Positions 34,756 to 46,220 of a stretch of DNA of 64,000 nucleotides are shown piece after piece. Position 1 is the stretch's first letter. Every line of letters begins with the position of its first letter. Source of the DNA: Chiridota heheva (taxonomy: Eukaryota; Echinodermata; Holothuroidea; Apodida; Chiridotidae); contig JAIGNY010003263.1 in the NCBI GenBank assembly GCA_020152595.1, positions 57,501 to 121,500 of the forward strand, in the 5' to 3' direction. The notes beneath the pieces were generated by a model. The model saw only the letters and a program-made list of their open reading frames with translations. It made no database searches and had not been told where the DNA came from. The position numbers and the translations under genes are program-made.

Positions 34756-35229
34756 GCAAATTGACAAAATACGCCGAAGTTCAAGGGCTTGTCGTAAGCA
34801 AATACACCAGGCAAAAAATTATAACGCAACCTCTGACCCCTATCCCTTAACACGTAGAATGCATTTTGCCATACTGCCTTTAAGTCACTACTTTGTGGGA
34901 GGTCATTTGCCCTAACTTCACCACCCCTATTACAGACTCTACAAAAGGTATTTAGCATTATAGCAATGTTCTTTGGATAAAAACTAAAAATGACAATTGT
35001 TGAAGGGCTCCCTCTAATTTTGTAATTACGACTCAAACAACATGAGTCAAACAGTGAGTTGGCTGAATCAAATTTTGTGGTCTGTAAGGTACGTGATAGA
35101 ATTTGCTTCCTATTAGTACGATAATCATTACCAGAGTAGGAGCATGCGCAAGGAAACATTGAGCAAGGAAACATTGATCAAAGCAGATGGGTGGCGACTT
35201 AAAGGCTGGTTATGTTAATACATAACATA

Positions 35230-35370
35230 TTTGTTGAAAAATTACAAATAGATTGATCTCCCATTGACTGCAATGAAAACTGACTGTTTGTTTTCCCTTG
35301 ACTGAAGTTTGAGATCATAAAAAAGCATGGTTACGTCGTCGTGCACTACATCATCCCCAGTTGTCCGACC
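35230..35370 (-). repeat. Inverted partner of 28013-28150
   Basis: CATTGACTGCAATG, TTGACTGAAGTTTGAGATC, AAAGCATGGTTACG and TTGTCCGACCTGG are the reverse complement of landmarks at 28013-28150. Confidence 0.55.
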
Positions 35371-35982
35371 TGGGCTTAAAGCCAATGTATAAAGTAATTT
35401 TTCCAATGAGTTGTACAAATGATGAATTGTTCACCCAATTTGACATCCAAAGCCCAGCAATTTGCAAAAGACAAAGAAATGTCTACGATGACTTGAGAAG
35501 CACCTCAGTATTATTTTATGCACTTGTCAGTTGTATAACTCACCCTAGTAGACACGATCGTTAATACATAACCTTTCTACAGTACAGTGGTAACAAAAGA
35601 GCATGAAAATTAACACCGATGTCCTTAACATTTACCTAGTGTAACCACACAGACATAAAACTGAACAACTTTTTTCAACTTATGTTTTGGTAGATTTCCT
35701 AAATTCCTTGTGAAAAAGTGTAAAAATGGTCAATTTTCTGGAAGAAATTCAGTGTCTTGTGCACAGAACGTTAGCGTTGCAAACGATGTTGCAAACGATG
35801 TTGCAAACAATGTTGCAAATGCGAGCATATAACTTTAAAAAGAAGGGGCCAAAACGCGCGCAGACACAACAAAAAACCATACTGCCCGTTCGTTACAAAA
35901 AACGACAATTGGGATATTGTGCACTATTATAATTATTTGAATTTAACTACCTTAATGGCCTTGTTCTTTTGTTAATATTAAT

Positions 35983-36917
35983 TAGTGTTAACACGGATAC
36001 CCAAAATATTCGGGTACTTGACCGATTGTGTTGTTATCCGGTTCCGAAAATCCAACCCGGGTATGGATTTTTATAACATTACCATTTGCAGACTATTTCT
36101 GTTTCAGAATTGTATGTTAAAAGAATAAATTTTAACTTAAAAGAATTATAAAGTGTTTGTTTCCTTTTTATTCCAACGCAATACAATAAAACGATTATAA
36201 AGTATTGTCAAACATTGCAGAAATGATGTTGAACAAGCGATGTGGCTAGTAACGTTTGTACGCTAGTAGTACTACATGTAGTCAAACTTACCCTCCAAAC
36301 TCGCAGTAAAAAGAAAAGATGTCCAAACCAGCACGCAACAAGCAGTGTATGTAGTATGCTGCAGAAAAAATATATTGCGGTTGTACATTACCAAACTATT
36401 TTAAAAGCATGTCTGCTATTTGCTGAAAAAAATGTAACACCTATTATGAACCAATCACAAGTTGTGTTCAAGTGAAATTGTTACGTGTCACTGAGCGTGC
36501 ACATTAAACGGAACTGTAGAATCGTGTATTATCCCGAATACCCAGTGAAATTTTGAGGAAGTGAGTATAGTATTATTTTACAGTATTTTATGAAGACAAG
36601 TAAATAAAAGAGACAAGAAACATATGTATTTTATTTCTTTATTCACAAAAACAAAGATACGATTGAAAAAACAAGGAATATCTTAAGATTTTACAAGGTA
36701 AGAAATATTACAAGATTTTACAAGGTACACTGAAATATCACAAGATTTTACAAGAGGTACACTACACTGTAAGATTTTAACACATATACTACAGTACTTT
36801 CACAAAAAATATTGAAAAGGCCTTTTCGGCAAGTCGAATCCCAGTCGGATACCCAGATACCCAACCGATAATGCAGGTCGGGTACCCAGTCCGATTTTGA
36901 ACTCAGTGCAAACACTA
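35983..36917. mobile_element. Non-autonomous hAT-like element (935 bp), TAGTGTT termini
   Basis: The element begins TAGTGTTAACAC and ends GTGCAAACACTA, with the perfect 8-bp duplication ATATTAAT at 35975-35982 and 36918-36925. Subterminal GGATACCC and GGGTAC motifs occur on both sides in inverted order (GGGTACTTGACCGAT on the left, GGTCGGGTACCCAGTC on the right). The interior has no transposase motif. It lies in TMEM120 intron 1. Confidence 0.88.
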
Positions 36918-37199
36918 ATATTAATTCATACAAATTGTACACGCCAACATAAGTAACACTCACGTTCATACACTCAAGGTTATACAGGCGATGCAGATAT
37001 GCTCTCAAATTATGTCAATCATTTCCTTTTGCAAGCATCCCATCTTCTTATTGGTTGGCACCTTTTTCCTGGCCCACTTTTTCTTCCTAGGCCACCTCCT
37101 CCTATCCACCTGGGCCTCTCCACTCATCACAAAACCCAAACCCACCCTAACCTCTTCATCAATCTCCACAACTAAATCAAAAACCAACTCTCAAACTAC

Positions 37200-37785
37200 A
37201 CCTCCATTTATACTTATAGCTCCAGGGAAGGCGACAAAACAGCTGCTGCATGCTGCCGTCATCCAAGACATTACCCTCAGTAGCAGGCTTCCTGACTACT
37301 CATCCATCTTTTCAGCCAAGGCAAAGGCCATCCTCCTTGCCCTCAACTTTATTGAGTACTCTCCGCTCAGCCACTTTTCCATTTTCTTTGACTCAAAGGC
37401 TGTTCTTACTTCTTTACTCAATTTTAAATGGAATAACTTCACATCCCACCTCCTCAGAAGGAAACTCCTTTCGCCCATCCTCAGCAGGAAAGGTATTCTT
37501 TTCTTCTGGATACCCAGCCATGTTGGCATCTCTGGCAATGACAGGGCTGATGCAGTCGCTAAGCTTGCCCTCAACCTCCCCCTACCCCTTTTTCCCAAAC
37601 CCTTTCTGACATTAAACCGCTTATCGCTTCCCTTGTTCGTAACTGCTGGCAAACCTCAAGGGACTCCCAATTTGATAACAAACTCCACGTCATCCAGCCC
37701 ACCATTCTGATTAAACCCACCATCAACAACCTCTCTCGTGTCGACAACGTTTATATTACCCGTCTTAGAATAGGTCACACCCATC
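37200..37785 (+). pseudogene. LINE fragment with RNase H domain (I/Nimb-like)
   Basis: Recognisable RNase H motifs in order: SSREGDKTAAAC (the FTDGS region, aspartate lost), SSRLPDYSSIFSAKAKAILL (the catalytic glutamate position reads K in AKAKA), FFDSKAVLTSLL, and FFWIPSHVGISGNDRADAVA, which keeps the final aspartate. It is followed, in another frame, by VYITRLRIGHTHLTHSHL, the usual segment before a C-terminal zinc finger. A frameshift near 37250 and the altered residues make it inactive. The related copy at 55716-57545 is longer. The last coding repeat runs straight into the 15-bp minisatellite. Confidence 0.8.
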
Positions 37786-38215
37786 TCACTCACTCCCACC
37801 TCACTCACTCCCACCTCACTCACTCCCTCCCACCTCACTCACTCCCACCTCACTCACTCCCACCTCACTCACTCCCACCTCACTCACTCCCACCTCACTC
37901 ACTCCCACCTCACTCACTCCCACCTCACTCACTCCCCTCCCACCCCTCCTCACCTCCTCCCACCTCACTCCCACTCCCACCTCACCACTCCCACCCCACT
38001 CACTCCCACCTCACTCACTCCCACCCCACCTCACTCACCTCACTCCCACCACTCCCACCCCCCACCTCACTCTCCCACCTCACTCTCTCCCACCTCACTC
38101 TCTCCCACCTCACTCACTCCCACCTCATTTACCTCCACCTCACTCACTCCCACCTCACCCACTCCCACCTCACTCACTCCCACCTCACCCACTCCCACCT
38201 CACTCACTCTCATCT
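37784..38215. repeat. 15-bp minisatellite CACTCACTCCCACCT
   Basis: About 28 imperfect units of CACTCACTCCCACCT. The first units coincide with the LINE codons for THLTHSHLTHS, so the array seems to have expanded from LINE coding sequence. Confidence 0.93.
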
Positions 38216-38740
38216 CCTTTTCAAAACAAAATGTAAAATACTAATACAAATAACTTTCAAAGATGAAAGCGAAGTGTCTTTATTTATCACTTCGCAACCA
38301 AGTAATTTTTCTGTTAATGATCTTCATGTAATATAAACTCCATATAATGGCCTCAAGTGTTCCACAATTGTTTGAAGCCAGATATAGAGTTTGCGAGTAT
38401 TGGTATGCCACCACCTTATGGTCATGCAGGAGTGAATAAACTATTTTACTTTCTAGGATTAAGAAAGTCTTGAAAAAATTTATGTGAGTATAGGCTTATG
38501 TACTGCAACAACAACAAAACCAAATGCATTGTTAGGAAGAAAGAAAATTTCAGTCTTTCATTGTATCTTTCTTTCTATTATACTTTTTCTCCCATTTTTG
38601 TTTTGTTTTTCTACTCATTTTCTTTCTGCAGACCTAAAAAAAATATGGTGCAGTGGTTCACTATATTTTCACCCCTGGGGTTATGTCAGTGCAGATGGTC
38701 ATTGGACAGACTTGACATATTAATTACTTGACTGGCTTTA

Positions 38741-39535
38741 GAAGATTTGTGACTTGCTATGTACATCACTGCATCACAGGACTGTTTCTATATCAAGGGC
38801 ATAAATAGAAGATTTGTGACTTGCTATGTACATCACTGCATCACAGGACTGTTTCTATATCAAGGGCATAAATAGAAGATTTGTGACTTGCTATGTACAC
38901 TGCATCACACTGACTTGCTCATATCAAGGGCATATAAATAGAAGATTTGTGACAGTATGTACATCACTGCATCACAGGACTGTTTCTATATCAAGGGCAT
39001 AAATAGAAGATTTGTGACTTGCTATGTACATCACTGCATCACAGGACTGTTTCTGTATCAAGGGCATAAATAGAAGATTTGTGACTTGCTATGTACATCA
39101 CTGCATCACAGGACTGTTTCTATATTAAGGGCATAAATAGAAGATTTGTGACTTGCTACAGTATGCACATCACTGCATCACAGGACTGTTTCTATATCAA
39201 GGGCATAAATAGAAGATTTGTGACTTGCTATGTACATCACTGCATCACAGGACTGTTTCTATATCAAGGGCATAAATAGAAGATTTGTGACTTGCTATAT
39301 ACATCACAGGACTTTCTGTATCAAGGGCATAAATAGAAAATTTGTGACTTGCTATGTACATCACTGCATCACAGGAATGTTTCTGTATCAAGGACATAAA
39401 TAGAAGATTTGTGACTTGCTATGTACATCACTGCATCACAAGACTGTTTCTATATCAAGGGCATAAATAGAAGATTTGTGACTTGCTATGTACATCACTA
39501 CATCACAGGACTGTTTCTGTATCAAGGGCATATTA
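38741..39535 (+). repeat. 67-bp minisatellite, ~12 units, just before TMEM120 exon 2
   Basis: Units begin GAAGATTTGTGACTTGCTAT, then GTACATCACTGCATCACAGG, ACTGTTTCTATATCAAGGGC and ATAAATA (starts at 38741, 38808, 38875 and so on). A few units are shortened (38890-38940, 39290-39330). The array ends about 100 bp before the exon 2 acceptor. Confidence 0.95.
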
Positions 39536-39633
39536 ATAGAACAACAAACAATAAGAAATTAAACAGTTTGTTCACCTTTGTGTTTAATTCAAGGAAATTA
39601 ATGTCATAAAATTCCTTTTTTGTTCTTTTTCAG

Positions 39634-39752
39634 AGTGAACATAGAAAGTACAAGGAGAAGTTGAATGAGGTGAAAGAGCTGCAGACAAAATGTGCAAGCC
39701 TTCTCAAGCATCAAACTAAGAAGTATCGAGAGCTTAAGGAATCCTTGAAACT
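39634..39752 (+). CDS. TMEM120: TMEM120 exon 2 (coiled-coil region)
   Basis: The acceptor TTCTTTTTCAG ends at 39633. The exon encodes SEHRKYKEKLNEVKELQTKC and further heptad-like sequence ending ELKESLKL, residues 27-66. The donor GTGAGA follows at 39753, leaving a phase-2 codon. The sequence matches the long N-terminal helix of TMEM120 proteins (the R-x-x-KLEEL...LQ..C region). The helix pairs in the dimer and carries many charged residues. Confidence 0.88.
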
Positions 39753-40329
39753 GTGAGATATTATATTACCTTAGTTGACACCCATGATGAGTGCTCACCC
39801 AAAAATTACAATTGGTAAACAATGTAACTTTTCAAAAGGTTTCCATATTAGTACTATTTGCCAAATTATTTCTTTGACTAGTTTTTGAAAGTATTTATCA
39901 ATATGTCAGTGGAAAGAAGAGTTGCTTGTACAGATTTTGTTGCATCATTGTCATTGAATTCACACTACCCCTAATCGTTTTAACCCCACTTGATTATTAG
40001 CCAATAAACAGCTTATTTTTAAATGGATTTTATTGTCAAATTAGACTGGAATAAAGCCTTCACATTAATACCATTATACCCCTTTTTGATGCTTAATAAA
40101 CTCTGTACCAGAATAGCTAAAAACCTTTTTGTATGCTATTCTGGTCAGAATTTATCAACTACCCAAAATTAGTATAATGGTAATGTGAAGGCTTTATTGC
40201 TGTCCATTTTGACAATTGAAATTTAATTAAGAACAGAAGCTGTTAGTATTATATTAAAGAACAGACAAGATAAGCTTTGCTGATCATGTTTCTTTTCATG
40301 GCAACCCTTTAAGTGTTGCACGATAAACT

Positions 40330-40560
40330 TAGGTATGTGGCTACTTGTAAACTTGGTAGAAAAGAACAATCTTAAAACGTATCTTTTCAAATCTGCTTAC
40401 AAGTTTAGTTATGTCTAATTTTGTTTTACTTGCATACATTTTTCTATACTTTGTGTTTGACTTTTGTTCATGTATACTTTGCTATTCTTTATATGTACTG
40501 CGCCTGGGTATAGGCTGCTGAGATAGACGGCGCATTTGTGCTATTATTATTATTACCAGA
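40330..40560 (+). mobile_element. 5'-truncated LINE 3' tail
   Basis: A frame near 40346-40410 reads LVEKNNLKTYLFKSAYKF and then stops, typical of the last residues of a CR1/L2-like reverse transcriptase. A short UTR with ACTGCGCCTGGGTATAGGCT and an ATTATTATT tail follows at 40548-40556. Only the 3' end was copied. Confidence 0.65.
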
Positions 40561-41774
40561 ACAATCATAGAATTTGGAAAAGTATTTTGAATTTTTAAGC
40601 AAGTTTGATAATTTTCAGTGTTTACAAAATCGATAAAAGATCTATCACTTGCAAAGCCTAATTCATAAAATGTCCTAATGAGAATGTATATTTTTGGGGT
40701 CTTAAAAGAAAACTAAAATTTCTTTGTTAGTATCAGAGGCTCTCCAAAGTGTAACTGCAACATTCATGAAACAAAGGAACAAATAGTATTTTCCCCAGCA
40801 GATTATGAATAGTAGCCTTCTACTGTATGATGCAATTTGTGGATAAACTATTTGAGGTATAGTGTTGTAGAGGCAATAATAGAATTGAGACATTTGTATC
40901 AGTGTTCACATTAAGATGCAGGATTGCGGGGTTCCCGCAAAAAATTATCAAATCCCTCCAAAAAATGAAGGAAGAAATTTTTGCGGAACTACTATATATG
41001 TTACAGTAGTTATGGTACAAGTAAGGCCATAATCGTTTAGGCATAAATTAAATTTTAAAATGCGCAAAAATGTTGTGAAAAGTAACAAAATATAATTTAG
41101 AATATTTTTCCTTTACCCCATACTGGCAAATCTGATGAAAGTTGGCATAAGGGACCAAAAACAGGCCCAGTACAGGCCTCTCACTCGATGGTGACATCAT
41201 TGTATTGGTAGAAAAAAATTGTGCACGTGTGTTGAACGTGATGAAATATACTATGTAATAGTAACACAATCATGCCGTCTGCTAGTTGTGAATGTTATGT
41301 ACATAGGCCCTATGTAGATATATGCAGGAAATTGGAATAATGTGATTTTTAGTCACTTTTGTACACATGTTACGTAAATATTAAGTGTAGTGACAGTTGA
41401 TTGTGTTTTACGTTTTATATTTACTGCTCTGCTCTGCAGTGTCGATCCCAATCCCTGTTAAATATGTCTCACTTCCAATTTTTCACAAGTTATTCTCCTA
41501 AGTTATAAGATAATGACCAGCAAAATGCAAAAGCTTCAAATACCTCAACACATGATAAAGAGACAGTTCTATAGTACAAGAGAAGACAAGTGCTACATGC
41601 ATGAACCTGCTTTTCCATTATATTATCCATGACAAATTACTTTTCAGATTTAAGAGTAAATTTAAGTAGCTTACCAATCAGTAATAATGTCACGGTCAAG
41701 AGAAAACTAAGACGTTGGATGATTTTAATACTTTAAGCCCCCTCCCCCCATTTTTTTTTTAAAATTTCCACCCC

Positions 41775-41806
<32 letters not shown>

Positions 41807-43061
41807 GGGGAAAAAATCCTCCCAAATTTTTCAACCTCATCTGACCTCTCAAAATTGACCCCCGTTAAATTTTGAATCTTAGTGTGAACACTGATTTGTA
41901 TGTGTACTTGTACTAGAATATAATTGAAATAGAAGTGTACAAGTTGTACTTGAATAAAATTGTAATATAAAAGAAAAGGTGCTCCAAGGATTCAACGTGA
42001 TTTTCACAAAAGTTACATAAAGCATTATTATGCATATTGTTTTTACACAGGTAAGAGTTTGTTGTGAGATAAAGATGCAAAAAGCGGAATTGGAAATAAC
42101 AGATTCGAGTGTCACATACAGCTATAGCACAATTTGAAAATGTGGTATTTCATTTGTTACCTTCAATAGCAAAATTTTGTTCCCATTAACATTTGGTAAA
42201 GGGGCAATGGATAGTATTCAAGTTGTGGCTTTCTTTTAATATGATATTAACAAGTTTAGTGAGAAGAACCTCCTGAATAGTATGGGTTGCTTCTTTGGTC
42301 AAGCTGTTCTGCTAAGACCTTGGTATTGCTGAGATGATTCCATAATAATGGGTGAAAAACAAAACATCACTATTGTTTTTTTGAAGTACTTAGTTTCTTC
42401 GCCATTTTGTTTGTTTTTACATCGCTCTTATAAGATATTCAAATGTGGTGAACCACTGAACTAGTAATTTAATGGGTTTGGCATGTTCTGTAAATAAAAT
42501 TTAAAAATGTGTCAATTCATGGAAAATCTCAATACTTGCCTCAAGTTCAAGTTTATCTTACAGAATGTATAATGATATGTTATCCAAGCAACATTTAAAC
42601 ACTGTCATATTGTCAATCCCAAACTTGCATTGTTTTTCACAGTATGTAAAAAATGCCCATCGTTATTAAGAAGATCAATAATATAGAAACCTTCATTAAA
42701 GAGTACTTATTTAAATACTGTGTGATAATTAGTTTGGATATGATACATGATTATTCCAAATAATCTGGCAACTATAATTGTCCACAGGTGTGGCGTATGA
42801 GAAGTTGCTCCATGCAGAGCAGACTAGCCAAATAAAATCATTACGAATATTAAAAATGTCATTATGTTTAGAATTACAGCAAAAAAGTAGTTTTTCCAGA
42901 AAGAGATTTGAAAAAGATAACTTGATATTACAAAAGTCAACCCTGTAGATTTTGTTTGCTTTGTGGGATGTTATTGCAGCAAGACCTAGATGTGTTTGTA
43001 CAATACACTTCTTTTTATACCCTCAATATTTTAAAACATGGTTAAGGTTCCTTTCTTTCAG
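40560..43061. other. TMEM120: TMEM120 intron 2, unassigned part
   Basis: AT-rich sequence with a poly-A run at about 41775-41800. A ~120-bp stretch at 42530-42660 (CAAGTTCAAGTTTATCTTA, CAACATTTAAACACTGTCAT) is repeated at 44275-44480 in intron 3. No extra exon was seen. Confidence 0.5.
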
Positions 43062-43178
43062 GTCAGAAAAGGAATTCAATGATGAGGATGCTTTAAGCTT
43101 GAAGGAGTTAGCAGCCCTGATTCAAAAGAAGCAGAAGACATGTAATGAGATGCAAAGCAGTCTTCCAAAGGAAAATGG
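43062..43178 (+). CDS. TMEM120: TMEM120 exon 3 (end of coiled coil)
   Basis: The acceptor CTTTCTTTCAG ends at 43061. The first base completes the leucine codon from exon 2, then SEKEFNDEDALSLKELAALI and QKKQKTCNEMQSSLPKENG follow, residues 67-105. The closing LPKENG matches the conserved LPKKNG at the end of the TMEM120 cytosolic domain. The GTATGT donor at 43179 is phase 2. The donor itself is the first unit of a 22-bp minisatellite. Confidence 0.9.
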
Positions 43179-43695
43179 GTATGTGACAGGTGTTACGTTG
43201 TAAATGGGTATGTGGCAGGTGTTAAATGGGTTTGTGACAGATTTTACATGGGTATGTGACAGATGTTAAATGGGTTTGTGACAGATGTTAAATGGGTTTG
43301 TGACAGATGTTAAAATGACAGGTGAAATGTTTATGACAGATGTTAAAATGACAGATGTGGGTTGTGACAGATGTTAAATGGGTTTGTGACAGATTTTAAA
43401 TGGGTATGTGACAGAGATGTTAAATGGGTTTTGACAGATGTTAAACAGATGTTAAATGGGTTTGTGACAGATGTTAAATGGGTTTGTGACAGATGTTAAA
43501 TGGGTTTGTGACAGATGTTAAATGGGTTTGTGACAGATGTTAAATGGGTTTGTGACAGATGTTAAATGGGTTTGTGACAGATGTTAAATGACAGGTTAAA
43601 TGGGTATGTGACAGATGTTAAATGGGTTTGTGACAGATGTTAAATGGGTTTGTGACAGATGTTAAATGGGTATGTGACAGATGTTAAATGGTTTG
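43174..43695 (+). repeat. TMEM120: 22-bp minisatellite including the exon 3 splice donor
   Basis: The unit ATGGGTTTGTGACAGATGTT(AA) is repeated about 23 times. The first unit is the exon-intron boundary itself (AAATGG/GTATGTGACAGGTGTTA). Several later units keep GGGTATGTGACAG (for example near 43205, 43250, 43400, 43608 and 43668); others carry GTTTGT, a weaker donor. Confidence 0.93.
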
Positions 43696-43794
43696 TGATA
43701 GGGAGAAAGAGAGGTAGATTTATATTTATGCAGTGACAGATATGGGACTAACAAAATGTCCATGTGTTATGGCCACTTTAAAGCCTACCAGACT

Positions 43795-44500
43795 TTAAAT
43801 GATTAGTTGAATGGTCAAACAAGTTCATCTTTTATGCAAGAAGACTTTACAAGTGTAAATTCTGTTTCATTTGGGAGGAACTCTACTGTAGAAGTTTGGC
43901 GCCCTTATTTCTTTCATAATAGCTGTCGTTAGGTGGTAAATTATAGTTACCTCACTAGATTCTGTTATACCATTTGTCTGACATCCAATGGTTTGGAAGC
44001 CACAAAATCTCATAACAAAATATGATAGACATAATATGACACATAAGACTGAAGAATGTGTGGGTGTATTATCACAAGTAGTCTGATGTCAATTGTTTTT
44101 GCAGAACTTTATACTTGAATATCTTTTGATGGAGTGTAATAAGATATTGAAGTAGTGTCTTAACCATTTTGTTTCTTTTTCCATCCCCCTTTTATATCAG
44201 ATATTAAAACGTGCTTAACCACTGAACTGCAGTATGGCTTGTATTGTAAAACCTCTTGTGTTAATTCATGGATAAATCTCAATAAGTTCCTCAAGTTCAA
44301 ATTTATCTTATGAATTGATATTGGGTTGTTGATTACATTAAACAAATTGGATTACTTTTTACGTAGGGACATTTTGGCCAATGTTGCACGGTATAATGAT
44401 ACATGTTATTCAAGCAGCATTTAAACACTGTCAGATTGTAAATCCCAAAACTTGCATTAATTGCATTGTTTAAAGCTTTTCACAATCCTACTTTATGCTT
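43795..44500. repeat. Diverged copies of other repeats in intron 3
   Basis: 43795-44060 shows distant similarity to the 61.1 kb foldback element (GATTAGTTGAATGGTCAAAC, CCAATGGTTTGGAAGCCACA, ACAAAATATGATAGA). 44275-44480 repeats the segment at 42530-42660 from intron 2. Confidence 0.45.
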
Positions 44501-44544
44501 GCAAATCCTGGATCATCTCATATGGAGAATAGATTGGCTTAACA

Positions 44545-45085
44545 TGTTTTGTTGAAAAGAGCTTGTAAGCACGGTATCTAAAGAACGGTAAACTGGATTC
44601 ATGTCATATTTTGTATACAGATAGCCCATGGTCTGCAGATGTGCCCTATTGTTTTTGGTGGTGATATCATGCATATTAATGAGTAGGCAGGACTTAATAT
44701 AAAAACAAATTAAAATGCTCTATGGACTATGTGATACACAGATAGTCCATGGTCTATAAAGTGCCATATTGTATTTGGTGATGTCATACATGTTAATTAG
44801 TAAGGCAGGGCTTAATGTGAAAATCTTGAAATGCTCATATTTTAACAATCACATGTCTGTTTTGTTTCTTATTATGATTTAATCTAGTTTGTACATGTTC
44901 ATTTTATACAAAAAAAACATTGAATTTCATTGATATGCATAGTGGGTGGGGCTTAATATGATTTAGCTGAAAGAGCTTGTAAACACGATATCTCAAATAT
45001 TTCATAATATGCAATGACATAACAGTTAATACAAAATTAATCAGCATGAAAAAAAGCATCAGAATCACAAAACATTTTGGTTCTG
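44545..45085 (+). repeat. 270-290 bp repeat array, third copy
   Basis: About two units with GAGCTTGTAAGCACGGTATC, CAGATAGCCCATGGTCTGC and ATCATGCATATTAATGAG. The end (AAACATTTTGGTTCTGGTT, about 45069-45088) matches that of the 17-18 kb array. Confidence 0.75.
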
Positions 45086-45760
45086 GTTCACACTTAATGG
45101 TGAGTGAAGCATGCATATTAATTAGGTTATTTGCATAACAATAGACTCACAAAAAAAATAATCTGAGATCATAATGTAAGTTATGAATGGTGTACATTAC
45201 TATAACTTGGAACAGGGTATTGGTACTGTGTAGATGAGCGTGATTTGGGTTGTATATGCATACTTATTAGCAAACTTGACAAAACAATGAACATATTTGC
45301 ATCTGATATCTCCTAAATTAAGTTGGGTGTAGTGATTTTACTTACACAAATGTGAAGAGCATTGTTCACACTTAATGGTGAAGTTTAGTGTGCATGTTAA
45401 TTAGGTTTTTTGCATAACCTCTGATCATTACTTAGTTAAGGATGCTCTACTGTACATGCATACTTACAAATCTTACTGCTGCAGGTATTGAAAGTATTTG
45501 ACCTTATGGATGAGTATTGGTAGTTTTGTGTTCATTCAATTAGCATATTTGCATAACAATTAAATTACTTGTTTATATCTCTTAAAGTAGTGAGGATTGG
45601 GTCAGATTATACTAGGGTAAATTAAATAAAGTGTTGTGTTCATATTAATATTGTTATTTACATAGCAATAAAGTTTTGTGGAACAGGCTTAGCCAGGTCA
45701 GATATGTATGGTTGGGGGTTGTGTTTGCATTATCAATTACTTGGGTTGATACTTACAATT
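45086..45760. other. Intron 3 segment with several ATTTGCAT octamers
   Basis: TATTTGCATAAC or TATTTGCATCTG occurs at about 45128, 45293 and 45548, near TTAATTAG homeodomain-like motifs. ATTTGCAT is the POU-factor octamer. It may reflect repeat structure rather than regulation. Confidence 0.35.
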
Positions 45761-45769
45761 GTCAACCAT

Positions 45770-46220
45770 GGCCATAAAAGTGAAGTTTGGAATGATGAGT
45801 ATATTTGGTAGATAAGCGGATGGCATAAGGTGGGTTGGGGTAGTAGTGAATGGGGCATGTTGGGGGAATGGAGGATGGTAGGTGAATGGAGGGTAGTAGA
45901 TGAATGAAGGATGGCAGGTGAAGGGGGATGGTAGCTGAATCGGGCATCGTAGCTGAATGGGGCATGTTAGGTTGATAGAGGTGAGGGGATGTAAGTTAGA
46001 AGAAAGAAAGTTGGGTAGAAGATGTCATAATTATTGGTAGATGTAGGAATTGGACTGAGGGTGGAATGGGGGACAGGATGGGATGTGGGACAGGGTGGAA
46101 TGCTATGTGGGATAGGGTGGCAAGGCATGTGGGGCAGGGTGACATATGGCATGTCTGACAGGGTGAGATGGCATATGGGACAAGGTGGTGGCATGGCATG
46201 TAGGACATGTATAGGCATGT
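45770..46220 (+). repeat. G-rich GAATGGAGG / GGCATGTGGGACAGGGTG minisatellites
   Basis: 45830-45970 holds irregular GAATGG(A/G)GG units. 46060-46215 holds GGCATGTGGGACAGGGTG units related to the ATGCCATGTGGGACAT family. Confidence 0.7.

Larger units (their letters stand above)
30580..34835. mobile_element. hAT-like TIR element, long copy (4,256 bp) with nested insertions
   Basis: The left end CAGAGATCGCGTTAACG and the right end (complement CAGAGGTTGCGTTA) are inverted, and the 8-bp target duplication ACCCCTAT is present at 30572-30579 and 34836-34843. Eight-bp duplications and CAGAG ends fit the hAT superfamily. Parts 30580-30945 and 33655-34835 match the 926-bp element at 51466-52391. The central ~2.7 kb (about 30950-33655) is absent from that copy and holds minisatellite and a second TIR element. 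The 19-bp minisatellite near the right end is also nearly absent from the short copy. No transposase frame is visible, so the element is non-autonomous. Confidence 0.9.

Noticed and set aside
33897..34764. Repeat protein frames of 165-235 codons
   Set aside because: All three + frames are open because the 19-bp unit has no stop codon in any frame; this is an array effect.
34692..35174. 160-codon minus frame
   Set aside because: It spans the transposon end and part of the 19-bp array and has no recognisable domain.
37005..37187. Minus and + frames overlapping the RNase H LINE start
   Set aside because: Shadows of the LINE fragment; only the frame with the RNase H motifs is meaningful.
38741..39535. 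CRISPR-like spaced repeats
   Set aside because: The 67-bp units are direct tandem copies with no unique spacers, in a eukaryotic intron.
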